From Brassica napus (Eukaryota; Streptophyta; Magnoliopsida; Brassicales; Brassicaceae), in assembly GCF_020379485.1 (NCBI RefSeq), contig NC_063436.1, positions 17,749,389 through 17,813,388 of the forward strand: a stretch of 64,000 nt of DNA. The letters are read 5' to 3'. Below, piece after piece: positions 9,080-22,536 of this stretch. The translations under genes were made by a program, and so were the position numbers. Under the pieces are notes generated by a model that saw nothing but the letters and a program-made list of their open reading frames with translations, was not told where the DNA came from and searched no databases. Every line of letters starts with the position of its first letter. Positions within the stretch are counted from its first letter, which is position 1.

Positions 9080-12000
9080 ATGTCGTTGAACCGACTTATC
9101 TTCCCTTACTTCATCCTCGTCTCTCTCTTCCTCTCCTGCTTCGCCTCCTCTCAAACACTACCCAAAGAAGAAGGTATCATACATATATAATCAGTTTATA
9201 CGGTGGTTACGTTACATGTTTGAGTCAGTGTACGATTTGGTGGTTATCTGTGATTTGCATATTTTCGCAGTTGATGCTTTAAGAGCCGTAGCGACGGCTT
9301 TGAAGAAGAGTAACTGGAATTTCAATGTCGATCCATGCGACCTCACCTCATCTGATGGTGGTTGGAGAAAGCCTAACGCCGATAAATTATTTGAAGACAA
9401 AGTTACTTGTAGCTGCACCTCTACCGTTTGCCACGTCACCAAGATGTTCGTTCCTCCCCTTCTCCCTTTAATTTATAAAATTTACATTTTCATTAATTTT
9501 ATTAACCGTGGAGAAATTCAAAATATTATCGATAATTTTTTTTTAAATAGATTTGGTCGAAGTAGTAGATCTCGTTTTTCCAAAGCGGCTATTACTACTA
9601 TCAAAGTAATTAATTAATAATTTTGAATTTTTTTATTTAATTTAAAAATTATTATTTAATTTAAAAATTACTGCTCGTCTCTTTTTCCTCTCTCCTTATA
9701 ATAAAAAGATATCTTAATCTTTCTTTAAGAACTAACATAGTATTAAATATATTTTTTCAACACATAGTATTAAATTATTAATTATTAACCATGGAAAAAT
9801 TCACCATATATTTTTTGTTTTTTTTTGTTTTTAAAGTCCATTTCCAAAGCCCTATTAGGTTACTAGTTACTATTACCATCAAAGTACTTTAGTTTTCTGA
9901 ATGTGGCAAAATCTATGTGCTGTCGCTGTTGACGCGTTTTGTTTAATCCGTGAATCTAATTCTAAAACTAATTACTTTCACACATGTTGTTTTGATCCAA
10001 TGCTATTGGGCAGTAAACATAATGGGACTATATTTTGGTAACCTTTTTAAAAAAAATATCATACTTGCTTCTTTTTCCCTCTTGTAAATCTTGTTGAAAC
10101 AGAGTTCTCAAGGCACAAAGCCTCCAAGGATCTCTTCCTAAAGAGTTTGCAGGACTTCCTTTTCTGCAAGAGATGTAAGAACCTGAATAGCAGCAAAATC
10201 ATTACCACTCAAAACGTTCTCATTTTTACAATATCTCCCACCACGACCAGTATCTTTCAATAACTAACTTAACTGTCACATTCTTCTTATTTCTTTTGCA
10301 GTGATCTGTCTAGAAACTATCTCAACGGTTCTGTTCCTCCCGAGTGGGGAACCTTGCCACTTATAAACCTGTATGTATCTCTTTCATCTAGACTTTACAT
10401 GTGTGTATATGTATAGATTGATTTGAGTAACTTTGTTGGATGATGAAATGCAGCACACTGCTTGCCAACCGGATAACCGGTCCAATCCCGAAAGAGATTG
10501 GAAACATTACAACCCTTCAAAACCTGTGAGTACACTTCTTTGATCTTTATGTCTTCAAAAATGTTTCAGACAATATATACTTGGAAGTAATAATAATATG
10601 ATTCGTTTTTGTTTTTCTTTGTTTTCTTGAACATCTGGTTTTCTAGTATCTTGGAATCTAATCAAATCTCAGGGAACTTACCTCCAGAGCTCGGGAATCT
10701 AAAGAACATTCAAAGAATGTAAGAACATTTGTCCAAGTTCTCTAAAATAGGTTCATTTACTAATGATGAGACTATGTTTTTCTATTTGTAGCCTTCTTGG
10801 CACGAACTACTTGACTGGGGACATCCCAAGTACATTTTCCAAACTTACCAAGTTGACTGAGTTGTAAGTACTCATCTGCTTGCTTAGATCATAGACAATG
10901 TGTTTTGCTGATGATTCCGACATTTTTTAATACATTGTTTTCTTGCTTTATAGCCGTATAAGTGACAACCAGTTTACCGGAACCATACCAGATTTCATCC
11001 AGAACTGGACAGAACTTACAAAATTGTAAGCAAGCAATCAGCATCTTTCAGCATCTTTCGCCATCTTTCGTTTTGCGTATTGGTATTGGTTACTTTATTA
11101 AGCTGTGGAATGTTAATATTATTGCATATTGTTATAGAACTATTCAAGCAAGTGGTTTAGTTGGACCGATTCCTAGTGGCATTGGTACTCTTGTGAAGTT
11201 AACAGACTTGTAAGTACACTAAACTTTGCATGTGCGATTCATTGTTACTGTCAAATGATATTTTACTATTTCCTTTCTTTTCCAAAATTGAAAATTTTGT
11301 AGGAGAATCAGTGACTTGAATGGTCCTAGTTCTCCATTTCCACCACTACAAAACATGACATCCATGCAGACATTGTGAGTTTAAGCCGTAAACTAAACAC
11401 ATTCAGTAATGGTTTCTTCCCACCTTCGTTGAGAGTTTAACTTACACTTTCCTTTCCAGGATTATTAGGAACTCCAATCTTACAGGAGAACTACCTGATT
11501 ATCTTGTATCAATCACAACATTAAAGCTCTTGTTAGTAAACTCTTTTCTTCTTCTGCAAGCATATAATATGAAAAAAATAACTCAAGCTGACATTGTGAT
11601 ACTCATTGTGCAGAGATCTTAGCTTTAACAAACTAAGTGGACCAATCCCAGCAACATATAAGGATCTTTGGAATGTAGATAATGTGTATGATGCTCTGCT
11701 GTCCTTCTTTCTTCATGGTTTGTTGAAAGCTTTCTGAAAAGTTTTAAGTTTTGTTTTCTGATCTTTGCAGATATTTTACAAGTAACATGTTAAGTGGGGA
11801 AGTACCAAAATGGATGGTAGAAAATGCAGACAAGATGTGAGTCTTTTCTTCAATGAAATAATGTTTACAACATAATCCTGATAATATTTTGTTTGGTTGT
11901 TTATATTGCAGTGATCTTACTTACAATAACTTCTCCAGAGATGCAACAACCTCACAATGTCACACGAGAGAAGCGTATGAAGAACAATAAAAAAACTCAA

Positions 12001-15000
12001 GCTTCTTGTGCCTTCAAATGCACTATAAATCTTACATTTTCTTGGCCCTTTTTATACACAGGAACTTGTTTTCAAGCACACGTCCTTTAGTGGCAAATAA
12101 CTAGTAAGTTCTTTTTCTTCTTCTCATAAATTATAAAAGCTTTGGTTCTAACACCAAATTTGTTATGTTTTGATACAGCTCAAACGTTTATTGTCTGAGT
12201 CCCTACATATGTCCTAAGAGTAAGTCTTTGAATCTATATAATTACATATACCATATCGCTAAACATCTGATTTATTTTTTGTTTATGTTATCAGCTTTGT
12301 ATGGCCTTCATATAAACTGTGGTGGAGATGAACTAACAGTCAACGGGAATAAGTATGAAGCAGATAGATTGGATAGCACCTTCTATGACAGTAGAACCGG
12401 TTGGTTTTCTAGCAACACCGGGCACTTCTTGGATGATGAACGGTCTCCCAAAGTACCAACCATATGGACTAATACATCAGAGCTTAAGATAGCAGAGCCT
12501 AGTCTTTATACAGATGCCCGTCTGTCGGCCATTTCCCTCACTTACTATGCATTTTGTCTTGGAGATGGAAGCTATACAGTTAATCTTCATTTTGCTGAAA
12601 TTATGTTCAGTGACAATGAAACCTATAGCAGTTTGGGGAGACGATTCTTTGACATATATGTTCAGGTAATGTTTTCTTAACACTGATTTATTATAATGTT
12701 ACAATGATGAGAAATATTACATATACGAGTCTATAATATTTTAAAATACTGTAATGCTTATAGCTAGATATTGGGGTGTGTGTGGTAATGTGCAGGGTAA
12801 ACTTGAGGTTAAGGATTTTGATATTGTGAGTGAGGCAAAAGGTGTTGGAAGAGCTGTGGTTAAGAGTTTTCGGGTCATGGTTACAAATGGGACGTTGGAG
12901 ATAAGATTGTTTTGGGCTGGTAAAGGAACTCAAGCTATTCCTGTAAGAGGTTCATATGGCGCTCTCATATCAGCTGTATCAGTAGATCAAAGTAAGCTTT
13001 ACTAAACCCAAAAAAAAAACTAACCTTTTTGTTGTCGTTGTTTTTGTCTCTTGACTTTTTCTCCCATGATATTGCTATAGATTTCACTATTGGTAGAAAC
13101 TGGGCCTTGGTTGGTGCTGCAGTCGCTTCGACAGTGTTTCTTGGGCTTTTAATCTGTGGTATTTTATGCTGTCGACGTTGCTTGAGACCCAAGAGTCAGA
13201 TGGAGAAAGGTATTTATAACGACCTATACCTTTAACAATCGTTTTTGAGTTGAAAGTGTATGTATCTTCCAAAAGTTAACGGTGTTTCTTCACCTTCAGA
13301 TTTCAAGAACTTGGATTGCAAGATTAGTTCCTTCTCCTTGAAGCAAATCAAAATTGCTACAGACAACTTTAATCCAGCAAACAAGATAGGAGAAGGTGGC
13401 TTTGGTCCTGTACACAAGGTTAGCATCATAATGTTATTGACATTTTTATGAGAAAAAGGAATTGAACTAAAGGTTTGTCCATTGTATGAATGTAGGGAAA
13501 GTTGACTGATGGAACCTTAATCGCGGTGAAGCAACTATCATCTAAATCAAAGCAAGGGAACAGAGAGTTCTTGAACGAGATTGGTATGATCTCTGCACTA
13601 CAACATCCACATTTGGTTAAACTATATGGATGTTGCGTAGAAGGTGGCCAGCTCTTGCTAATCTACGAGTACTTAGTAAACAACAGTCTCGCAAGAGCAC
13701 TTTTCGGTCCTTTAAAGACTCAAATAAGATTAGACTGGCCAATAAGGCAGAAGATTTGCCTTGGAATAGCCAGAGGATTAGCTTTTCTCCACGAGGAATC
13801 AAGACTCAAGATCGTGCACAGAGACATCAAAGCCGCTAATGTCTTGCTGGACAAGGAACTAAACCCGAAGATTTCGGATTTCGGTCTTGCTAAGCTTGAT
13901 GAACAAGAAAATACACACATGAGCACACGAGTCGCAGGAACCTAGTGAGTCGTTTAACCATACAATCACAAAGAAGAAGTTTCAGCTTTGTTTAGATTTC
14001 TTGTGACCAAAGCAATCTTTTGTTGTGCAGTGGATACATGGCTCCAGAGTATGCAGTGAAAGGTCATTTGACAGATAAAGCAGACGTTTACAGCTTCGGC
14101 GTCGTGGCTCTAGAGATCGTTCATGGAAGAGGCAGCACAAGCGCACGTTCCAAAGCCCAGACCTTCTACCTTCTTGACTGGGTAAATTATCTTATTCACC
14201 TTAAAACCCTAGACTCGGCATAAACACATTTATTGGGAATTGAAGAATTGGACTGAACTCGACCCAAAATTATTTCGGATAATAATTGAATCCCAATTTT
14301 TTATCTGAACCAAACCAAAAATGAAACGAAATTGAAGTTTCTAAATATCCGAACGGAACTTATATTTCTAAAAAAAAAAAAAAAAGAGGTGTTATTGGTT
14401 TATATATTCTTATTGATTTAGAAATCCATATAGTATTTATAAATCTAAGTAAAATATATAAATTTTCACATTTTCTCGGATTAGTATTTACAAATCCGGA
14501 AGTTTTCCTTCGGATTTGGGCCTTTGTATTTTTCACAAAGAAATCCATGCAAATACATTATGAAATCAAATCTATCAGTAAATCCGTATGATTGAATAAC
14601 ACTTGATTTGAATTAGAATTTATGAATCATTAAACGAATAACACATGATTTCAATACATATTTTAAAATCATAGAACCAATAATACTAGATTTAGTTTGG
14701 ATTTTCAAATCCATCAAAATACACCAACCAATAACCCCCGCAAAATAAACTGAACCGAACCAAATCGATACCCGAAATGCACATTCCTACCCTACTAAAG
14801 ACATGTCTGAACAAGAAGTCATGAACCTAAATCTTGATTTATTCCGCAGGTACACGTTCTAAGGGAGCAAAACAGGCTAATGGAAGTAGTAGACCCGAGG
14901 CTTGGAACAGACTACAACAGAGAAGAAGCAATGAAGATGATCCAGATTGGTATCCTCTGCACCAGTCTAGATCCGTCGGACAGACCGTCGATGTCGACGG

Positions 15001-15161
15001 TGGTGAGCATGCTCGAAGGACACTCCACGGTGGATGTTGAGGAACTTCTTGAAACTTCGTTCAGTAGGGAAAATGAGAAAGACGAAGGGAGCCCTGTTAT
15101 TTTCTTTGGTTTTTTCGTGTTTTTGCTTACGAAGAAAATGATTTCTCGTCTATTCTATTAA
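9080..15161 (+). CDS. LIK1: LRR-malectin receptor-like kinase (LIK1-like), C-terminus altered
   Basis: This is a plasma-membrane receptor kinase of the LRR-VIII-2 class; Arabidopsis LIK1 interacts with the chitin receptor CERK1. Exons: 9080-9173, 9271-9445, 10103-10174, 10302-10370, 10454-10525, 10647-10718, 10792-10863, 10954-11025, 11138-11209, 11303-11374, 11460-11531, 11614-11685, 11771-11836, 11912-11974, 12062-12103, 12179-12219, 12295-12665, 12796-12991, 13081-13209, 13300-13418, 13496-13944, 14031-14181, 14850-15161. They join to 974 residues. Order: signal peptide, LRRs mostly on single 72-nt exons, malectin domain (about residues 400-585), one membrane helix (about 597-620), kinase with GEGGFG, VKQL lysine, [10 protein letters not shown] and DFGLA. 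The normal tail after the kinase is missing: after ENEKDE the sequence turns unrelated and stops beside a Helitron end. The exact final exon and the ortholog name (by synteny) are inferences. Confidence 0.85.
14387..14740. mobile_element. MITE in the last intron of the receptor kinase
   Basis: The left end GGTGTTATTGGTTTATATAT and the right end, whose inverse reads GGGGGTTATTGGTTGGTGTA, are inverted repeats; subterminal GATTT...AAATCCA motifs are repeated in both orientations. It sits in the 668-bp intron 14182-14849, which is itself swollen by repeat DNA around it (AACCGAACCAAA-type sequence near 14310 and 14750). It does not touch the splice sites. Confidence 0.6.
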
Positions 15162-15706
15162 AATCTAAGTACAAAATAACATTTGACTATTTTTAATTAG
15201 ATTTTTCCAGATTTTCATTTTTTTTACTACTTCTAACAAGTTTATTTATTGTTTTCATTTAAGTGTTTAACTACATCTTTTACTCTCTTTTTTCACTTTT
15301 GTAAACTACTTCATTAATTGTATTTATCATAATAATTTAGTTTCATTTATTTTACGTATTAATCATAATAATTTTACGTGTTTAAATAAAATTTCACCAT
15401 TAGTGACAATAATTGAAACCGGTTAACAAAATTGTTTTTATTTGTTTACATAATCAGTTAGACATGGACATTCATGTATAAGTTTGGATACAGATCAATT
15501 TTTACGGATATTAAATTTTTGGATTTTAAAATTAAACTATGTTCGGGTATTATAAAATTTTCTACATGGTTCGAGTTGGTTTCTTCCGGGTCCAGGTAAG
15601 TTTGTAAGAACTTAAAAATATCTAAATAACCTATATGTTTAAAAATAGTACTAAACAATTTATAAAAAAAAATCAAATTTGCACGGACGTGCGTGTCAAA
15701 TTCTAG
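15149..15706 (+). mobile_element. Non-autonomous Helitron at the 3' end of LIK1
   Basis: The 5' end TCTATTCTATTAAAATCTAA at 15149 resembles the other Helitron starts. The 3' end has the hairpin GCACG-GAC-GTGC (15681-15692), a spacer, and CTAG at 15703-15706 followed by T. The base before the 5' end is G rather than A, so the 5' boundary is less certain. The stop codon of the upstream kinase gene (15159-15161) lies inside the element. Confidence 0.65.
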
Positions 15707-17182
15707 TATTATTTATGATTTATAACTGTGTTACACATGATTTATTTTAAAAATATTTTACACTTTCTTTATGATTATTAATTTAGTATCTCTACACAAA
15801 GAATATAAAAGTTGTGACTCAATTTTATATTTTTTTAATACCATCATCATTTTTAAAGCAAAATTTTACACAATTTTTTTCTTTCTATGATTTGACTAAT
15901 GTTTCATTAAAATTTATATACCAGAAATTTATTATTGTATTTCATAATTCGGTCTGAGATGGTGCAGTTTACATGAATTTCATACCATAAATAGAATTAG
16001 TGGTTATAGAATTATCTATGAAATATTTTATAAATATAATATCATAATAAATCAATGTTAAAAACATGTAACCACTAATATTTTGATATCATTCATCATA
16101 TTAATCACACACACATATCTTTGGCATTATTGTGTAATCCGAAAATGTGATTGTCTTAGTCAACTCTTTTTCAGTAATTTTAATATGTTTCATGATTCAT
16201 TTAATAAAAGTTATTTGGCTTAATTACTAACCATAACGATAAATTTAGATTAACTAAGTCAAAAAAATTTTTTTTGATAAATCTTATCGGTCGGCCCCAG
16301 AAGAAACACACTTAGTGCTACATAGTAGACTAACTCAAAAGTGTATCACACTGACCCAAGTTTGGAATATCTTCCGACTGATGCCAGGGAGTAAACCGAT
16401 CATCTGTTACAGCCCACCATGTAAACCATTTGGGCCGAAGCCCAAGTCCAAACTGACCAAATAGTGATAATTTAAATCCTAGAGAGAATCGAAGCCATAA
16501 CTAATGTGGATATACACCAAACCCCAAGAAATTGCCACTATACTACCACCACTTAGTTATTTGGTTAAGACATAATCTATTGTTGCTTCAACATCTGTTT
16601 CTCTTGACAAATGATTGGTTTGTGTTTGCTTAATCTATGATCAATCTGTACTGTCGTTTAGGAAACTACCCTGTACCATATTTCAACTAAACTTAATGGA
16701 ATAATCAAATATCAATTAATATGTCCACAAGTTTTTTCACGGGGTAGCACCGGCAAATGTAAAGAATTTTAAACAAAACACAAAAGAAACATCTGCATAA
16801 AATTTTAGTTTATGGTGCAAACAAGCCGACTTATTCGGGGAAAGAAAGCGGAAGTTAATTTTAGTGTTTGTATAAAATTTAATGACTATGTAATTATGTT
16901 ACTGTACTTCTAAAATAAAAATCAGAAAACTATTAGTAGTAGTAGTAAATCACGTTATTAAATATACACAAAGAAATGCTGAGATTTGATTTCAAAGTTT
17001 CCTACCAAAGCAAATACGACTCAAAATAAATAAACAACAGATTTCTATTTTAATATGACAAGTTATATATATGTATAATATATCTATAGATGCGTGAGTG
17101 TATAAAACCCCAAGTGCGTATTTGAATCTCTCTCTATCCCTTCTGTGTTTTTTTTTTAATAAACTATCCCTTCTGTGTTGAG
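15707..17182. other. Intergenic region and TBL41 promoter
   Basis: No gene was found. The stretch 16262-16440 is less AT-rich, begins with a T-run, and reads like an inserted repeat (possibly an antisense retroposon), but no family could be named. Sequence just before 17183 has pyrimidine-rich leader character (CTATCCCTTCTGTG occurs twice, near 17134 and 17165). Confidence 0.4.
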
Positions 17183-19215
17183 ATGGGTTTAAAGGATAAC
17201 GCCATTTCTTATGGCTCTGCATTAGTGTTATCGCTTCTTCTTCTTCTTCTTTTTCCTCTTCTTCACGAAACAGAGGGATGTGATATGTTCACGGGATGGT
17301 GGGTGAAGGACGCTTCCTATCCACTCTACGATCCCTCCACGTGTCCTTTTATACGTCGCGAGTTCGCTTGCAAGAAAAATGGACGGCCGGATCTCGATTA
17401 CCCTACCTTCCGATGGCAACCTCAGGACTGCAAATTAGCAAGGTATCATCAGTTACTAAGAGTAATTAGTAACTTTTATCTTTTAGTTTCTTTATTTATT
17501 TTGTTTGTTGTTTCAAAATATATTGAATCAAGGTATCATTATGAAATATTATAACATCGCACAGCCAAACAAGTTTCTTATTCTTGCTTTTTTTAATTCT
17601 AAATTTATCTTTTAAATTTTTTTTGCCAACAGGTTTATCTTTCAATTTATTCACCAGTTTTTATTTGTTGAAAGTATATTACATAAATCAATGAAGGAAA
17701 ATATATAAAAGAGTATATACATTTTGTCGGTTCAAAATTGATATACAAAAAGTGGGCAGAAATCTTGATTTGATTATATACTTTATAAGAAAACTGGAAA
17801 ACATTTACAGATTGTATAATACCTTTTTGCAAAGCGATTTTGAGTGAACAGCCAATAGCAAAAGAGAAAGCTATTTTTATATTTGTTTTGCCATAATTGA
17901 ATGTGTGTTTGGGAATCTCTAAAATGCTCTTTTGTCACAATATGACAACTGGTGGGTTTGTCGTGAGTAACACGCGCCACCAGTGAGATTACGACACCCA
18001 CTAAACCCTCAAGCTCATTACAAGACATAGATTCATTCCCCCCACCTCATGTGGGGACACTAATACTCTTGACGATTTTGCCCTTCTGCTCCTTTTTAAC
18101 GTTGATTTTCTTCTTCTTTTGATTCTCATTGTTTTGTTGTGTAGGTTCAATGGAGTGGAGTTTTTGGAGAAAAACAAAGGGAAGAAGATAATGTTTGTTG
18201 GTGATTCTCTTAGCCTAAATCAGTGGCAGTCTTTGACATGTATGCTTCACTCTTCCGTTCCCAATTCTCCCTATAACCTAACCACACAAGGCACTATCTC
18301 AACCTTCACATTCCAGGTAATAATAACCAATTCTGCTCTTGTTTTGGTTTAAGTAAAATGTCTTTAGGATTACTAAACCAGAAATGGTTCATGTTGTCAG
18401 GAGTATGGAGTAGAATTGAAGCTGGATAGGAATGTGTATTTGGTAGATATAGTGAGGGAGAAGATTGGGAGAGTGTTGAAGCTTGATTCTATCAATGACG
18501 GACATAATTGGTCAGAAATGGATACACTGATTTTCAATACTTGGCATTGGTGGAGCCGTAGAGGTCCTTCACAACCGTACGTTGCTTGTTCTTTGATCAA
18601 CTAACTCTTCAGTTTTGTTTATTCTTAGCTTAATTAATCACTACAACTTTATGCTCAAAAATCAAATTTGTTTGACAGATGGGATTATATTCAATTAGGG
18701 ACTAACGTTACAAAGGACATGGACCGTGTGGCAGCATTTGAAATCGCACTAGGGACTTGGGGAAAATGGGTCGATACGGTTGTAAATACTCAGAAAACTA
18801 AAGTCTTTTTTCAAGGAATCTCACCATCTCATTACAAGTAAGTTGTTATACACATTGCTAATAGATAATCAATAGAAAACTATTGATGTTATAACGTTGA
18901 TATGTTTGTTTAAACAGAGGAGCTCTATGGGGTGAACCAACGGCAAAGAGTTGCGCAGGACAGACAGAACCACTTTTGGGGACAACTTACCCAGGAGGAT
19001 TGCCAACAGAAGTTGGAGTTTTGAAGAGAGCACTTGGAAAAATATCGAAACCAGTGACTTTGTTAGACATTACAATGCTTTCATTGCTTCGAAAAGATGG
19101 CCACCCTTCTAGTTATGGTCTAGGCGGCCACACCGCCAATGATTGCAGCCACTGGTGTCTCTCTGGGGTGCCTGATACTTGGAATGAGATTCTTTACAAT
19201 TATATGGTTTATTAA
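17183..19215 (+). CDS. TBL41: Trichome birefringence-like protein (TBL41-like)
   Basis: TBL/DUF231 proteins are Golgi polysaccharide O-acetyltransferases. Exons: 17183-17442, 18145-18316, 18401-18576, 18679-18837, 18918-19215; they join to 354 residues with all introns GT-AG. Residues about 10-29 are strongly hydrophobic (signal or anchor). The TBL domain begins at [20 protein letters not shown], the GDS esterase motif is [11 protein letters not shown], and the C-terminal DxxH motif is DCSHWCL, so all catalytic residues are present. There is no long linker between the N-terminal hydrophobic segment and the domain, as in the short TBL members. The name is assigned by gene order next to the LIK1 ortholog. 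Confidence 0.88.
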
Positions 19216-19811
19216 TTACACTAAACATAGAATATTTTTTTAGCATATTTGTTATTGTGTTGGATTCTACACTTGAATCTGAATAAAAAGAGGTATTTTT
19301 CCTATGAGCTACAAGAAAAAGCAAATACAAGAAAATAATCTATTTCAACCTCAACAATTCTCGTCGTATCTTTTAATGCTTCAGTTTTGATTACATATTT
19401 GTTTCAACATGAACTAAAATCTATTTCAAATAAATTACACTATCAAATTTAAGCAAAAATGGATATTGTACAAAATGATTTTTAGAGTTATTTGAAATAA
19501 ATTTTAGTTTTGGCTAAAATCTATGAGATATCAAAATTGAGATATGAAAAAAAAAAAACACAATAACAATTGTTATGTTAGGTTGGAATATACCATTTCT
19601 CTAGAAAATATGCATAGAAGTGTGAACTCAATAATCCAGTATATTACAGCAGTTAAGCTCATAACAACAAGAAACAAATCAATTATCTTTCATTACAGTA
19701 GATAATTCTTTATCCTTTTTTTGCTCTGAAACTACAAAAACATAAGGAATCTCTCCCCCAACAAGGCAAGGCTCAAAGGGTAACTTCTCATGAGGATGTG
19801 ACTTGAGTTTT
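19216..19811. other. Intergenic DNA between convergent genes
   Basis: This is the shared 3' flank of TBL41 (+) and the NHL gene (-). No ORF or repeat could be supported. It must hold both polyadenylation regions. Confidence 0.5.
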
Positions 19812-21895
19812 CTAGAAGCGGAATGGAGTTTCAGGTCCATACTTACTGTTCCTCATGTTGAAATGATCAAACTTTGAACTATTACTGTACTCTACTGGCT
19901 TCACCGTATCTGATGCTGTTGTTGTCTTTGGTTCTGTCTCGGTTGTTTTATCTCTATGGCGACGCCTTGATCGCTCTTTATGGACCTTTGGTGGTTGCAC
20001 AACCTCCCCCGAGGCGTAAAACTGAGCATACTCCTGCCGTTTTGATGATGACGACCGATGGTGCTTGGATGATGGATCCTTTGTTGCACTACTTGATCTT
20101 GTCTTCGACGGCTTATGCTCAGGGTAAGTATCACTCTGTTTAGGTAAGTGGGCGTGTCGGGACTCAGAGATTGGTGCTGGAGCAGTATGTCTTTGGACTA
20201 AAGGTGGTTCTTGCTCGTCTTCAGGCATTTTGAGTCTATCTTTAAGTGGCCTTAGATTGGCGCTGGTTTTGAAACGGGCTGGGACTAGGTTGCTGGTGAA
20301 AAACTCGAGAGCGAGTTTGCAGAGATCGATAAGGAGTTGTCCAAACGATGGCCAACCAGGTTCTTCCTTGGCTGTTGTTGTTGTTGTCTCAAGGACAGGT
20401 CGAGAGAGCTTCTCTTTTCCTGATTGCTCCTCTTCAAAGCTGATTTCTGACTGTAAATATAAAAACATAACCCTTTATGGCTAGTGAGAAGTGAATAAAA
20501 AGGCGTGTAAGAGAAGAAACTGAAACTTAACCGTCTTAGAGACAAAAGAATGTCCGAAACCTTGCTGGAGCAAACAAGTAGCGTAACCAATGACAACGGC
20601 ACCAATAACCAAGAGGATATCTGGTAAATGATCTTTTAAGTTAACACACTCAGATCCAAGTCTAAACAAAGTGATATACTCTGTATGTAGTTTCTTACCA
20701 GTAGAAGAGATTGAGCTAGAGTGATACTCGCAGTCCTCTTCAGCAAGAGAGATCTGGCGAAGAGCAGCGTTACCTCTGTCGATAACCAGCAAGGAGCAAG
20801 TAGGACGGACATAAACAAGATCGAAATCGTTTGAGAATTTAGCATCCTCGCTTGGTCCATCTCTAAACCCAGCTACATTCGATTTCCCACCAGCTATTGT
20901 AGTAACACCTGTTAAATAAAACATTAGACTCTGTTTAATTTTCAAATTCAAACAACCACCAAACTCTTTGCAGACATACCAGAATCACCAATCTTTCGGA
21001 TGGCTAGATTCAAAGTGTCAGCGACATAAACATTGCCTTTATCATCCATAGTGACTCCTCTAGGATGATTAAAACGAGCCTCATTTGGTTTACCATCAGC
21101 ATGTCCTGTTTTACCTTGAAAAGATCCAGCCACCAATCTTCCCCTGCTGTCTGCCCACACAGGTTTACAAACAAAAGTCACAACACTCTTTAAGTCAAAA
21201 TATTTCATATGAAACATACAGAACATGAATAGAGACAAGTAGTATACATGGCTATCAAGTAGAAAATGCATAGGAACTAAAATGAAGAGATAAAAGGCAA
21301 ATGTTACAGTGAGACAAGGGAGGAGTGATTTTGATGATGTTGCTGTTAACTTCATCGACAGCATAAAGCTCTCCGTCGTCAGAGACACGAATCTTGTAAG
21401 GAAGGGAACCGATCTCGTTTCCTTCCACAACGGTTTCGACCAAGTAACCATTCTCAAACTGAACTACATTAGCAGTTTCTGTATTGAGAAACAATTATAC
21501 ATCAGAACCAACTTTGCTCACCAACAAACAAATCAAGCTAACAAGATTAAAAAAATAATAATAATCACCTGATTGGGAGGATGTTTTAGAGGATGAACCT
21601 GTAGTCCACTTGAGAACCGAGGACATGTGCTTTATCAACGAACCTACAAATATTGAATTGGAAACTATCGAATTGGCTACTAATCGAATTAAACTGAATA
21701 GGATAGTGAGTGAGTGAGTGAGTGAGTGAGTGAGAAGATCAATCAAAATTAGGTGAAGTAAGATGGTGATTTACCAGCAGGGGGAGCAGCTTGAGCTTGA
21801 AATGGGAAGCTGTGAAGAAGAGTAAATAAGACGATCGACAGAGTATACAAAGTCTTAAAAGACCAATAAAAGCTTAGAATCTGAGATTCGCCCAT
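19812..21895 (-). CDS. NHL-repeat membrane/secretory protein
   Basis: This is an NHL-repeat (beta-propeller) protein of unknown function, matching the AT3G14860 position. Exons on the minus strand: 21895-21775, 21643-21569, 21478-21308, 21150-20980, 20908-20699, 20632-20532, 20450-19812; they join to 495 residues. The start at MGESQ places a hydrophobic signal segment (SIVLFTLLHSFPFQAQA) directly behind it; an upstream in-frame ATG at 21985 is less likely. NHL repeats include RVSDDGELYAVDEVNSNIIKI, GVTMDDKGNVYVADTLNLAI and a third ending LLVIDRGNAALRQI. A second membrane helix (ILLVIGAVVIGYATCLL) follows, then a basic, Ser/Thr-rich tail (AKEEPGWPSFGQLLIDL and onward) that probably faces the cytosol. 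Confidence 0.85.
21706..21734. repeat. (GTGA)n microsatellite
   Basis: About seven tandem GTGA units lie inside the first intron of the NHL gene, 39 bp or more from the splice sites. Such tetranucleotide repeats are often length-polymorphic. Confidence 0.95.
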
Positions 21896-21985
21896 CTCTT
21901 TCGTGTTACGATTATGTTCGATTCGAACCCTAAGGAGGCGATTCACATACTCCGACACGAACTGATAGAATGAAGAGAAACCCAA

Positions 21986-22536
21986 TTTGCAGATGAGTAC
22001 AGTGTTTGTTTTTCATTTTTCTTTTTCAAATTGTTTTCCATTTTTTAATTTTTTTTTTCGTTGAGTAAATTACATTATTGGTCAGGTCTTTAAATGCTTC
22101 ATGACTGTTTCCATTACTAGGCCTTTTGTAGGACCCATTACTGAGCCCATTAACGTTCCCACCTTGGATGCTCTCCCCTTGGATGGTGCTACATGCTTAC
22201 CCACTATTATAGTATAAGTCTTGAAGAAAAGACAAAAACTAAGTAGAAACACAAGAAAAAAGCTGAACAGATTCAGAAGCACTTCCACGATTTGTAAAAT
22301 CACATCATTCAATACGTTTTTTAGAACTCTGTTTTCTTCTACGTGAATAACGTAAACCAACAGTAATTTCATATATAGTGTAAATATAATTTGTTATAAT
22401 GAAAAAAAAAAAATTGTTATAATGTGAGGCACGTAAATTTTAACCATCCTCATTTTTTACAAAAAAAAAAAGAATAGAACTTGTTGAGGAATAATTGCTT
22501 TTGTAATTATTCTTAAAGTGTTAAAAAAAACATCTT
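21986..22536. other. Upstream region of the NHL gene
   Basis: The stretch carries a 96-codon minus-strand ORF (22372-22082) with one hydrophobic stretch and a basic tail (KHVAPSKGRASKV). I recognise no family and cannot support it as a gene. The rest is AT-rich with A-runs. Confidence 0.35.

Noticed and set aside
9216..9617. 133-codon ORF in the LIK1 5' region
   Set aside because: It runs from intron 1 through exon 2 into intron 2; the splice sites at 9271 and 9445 and the LRR-kinase homology explain the coding part.
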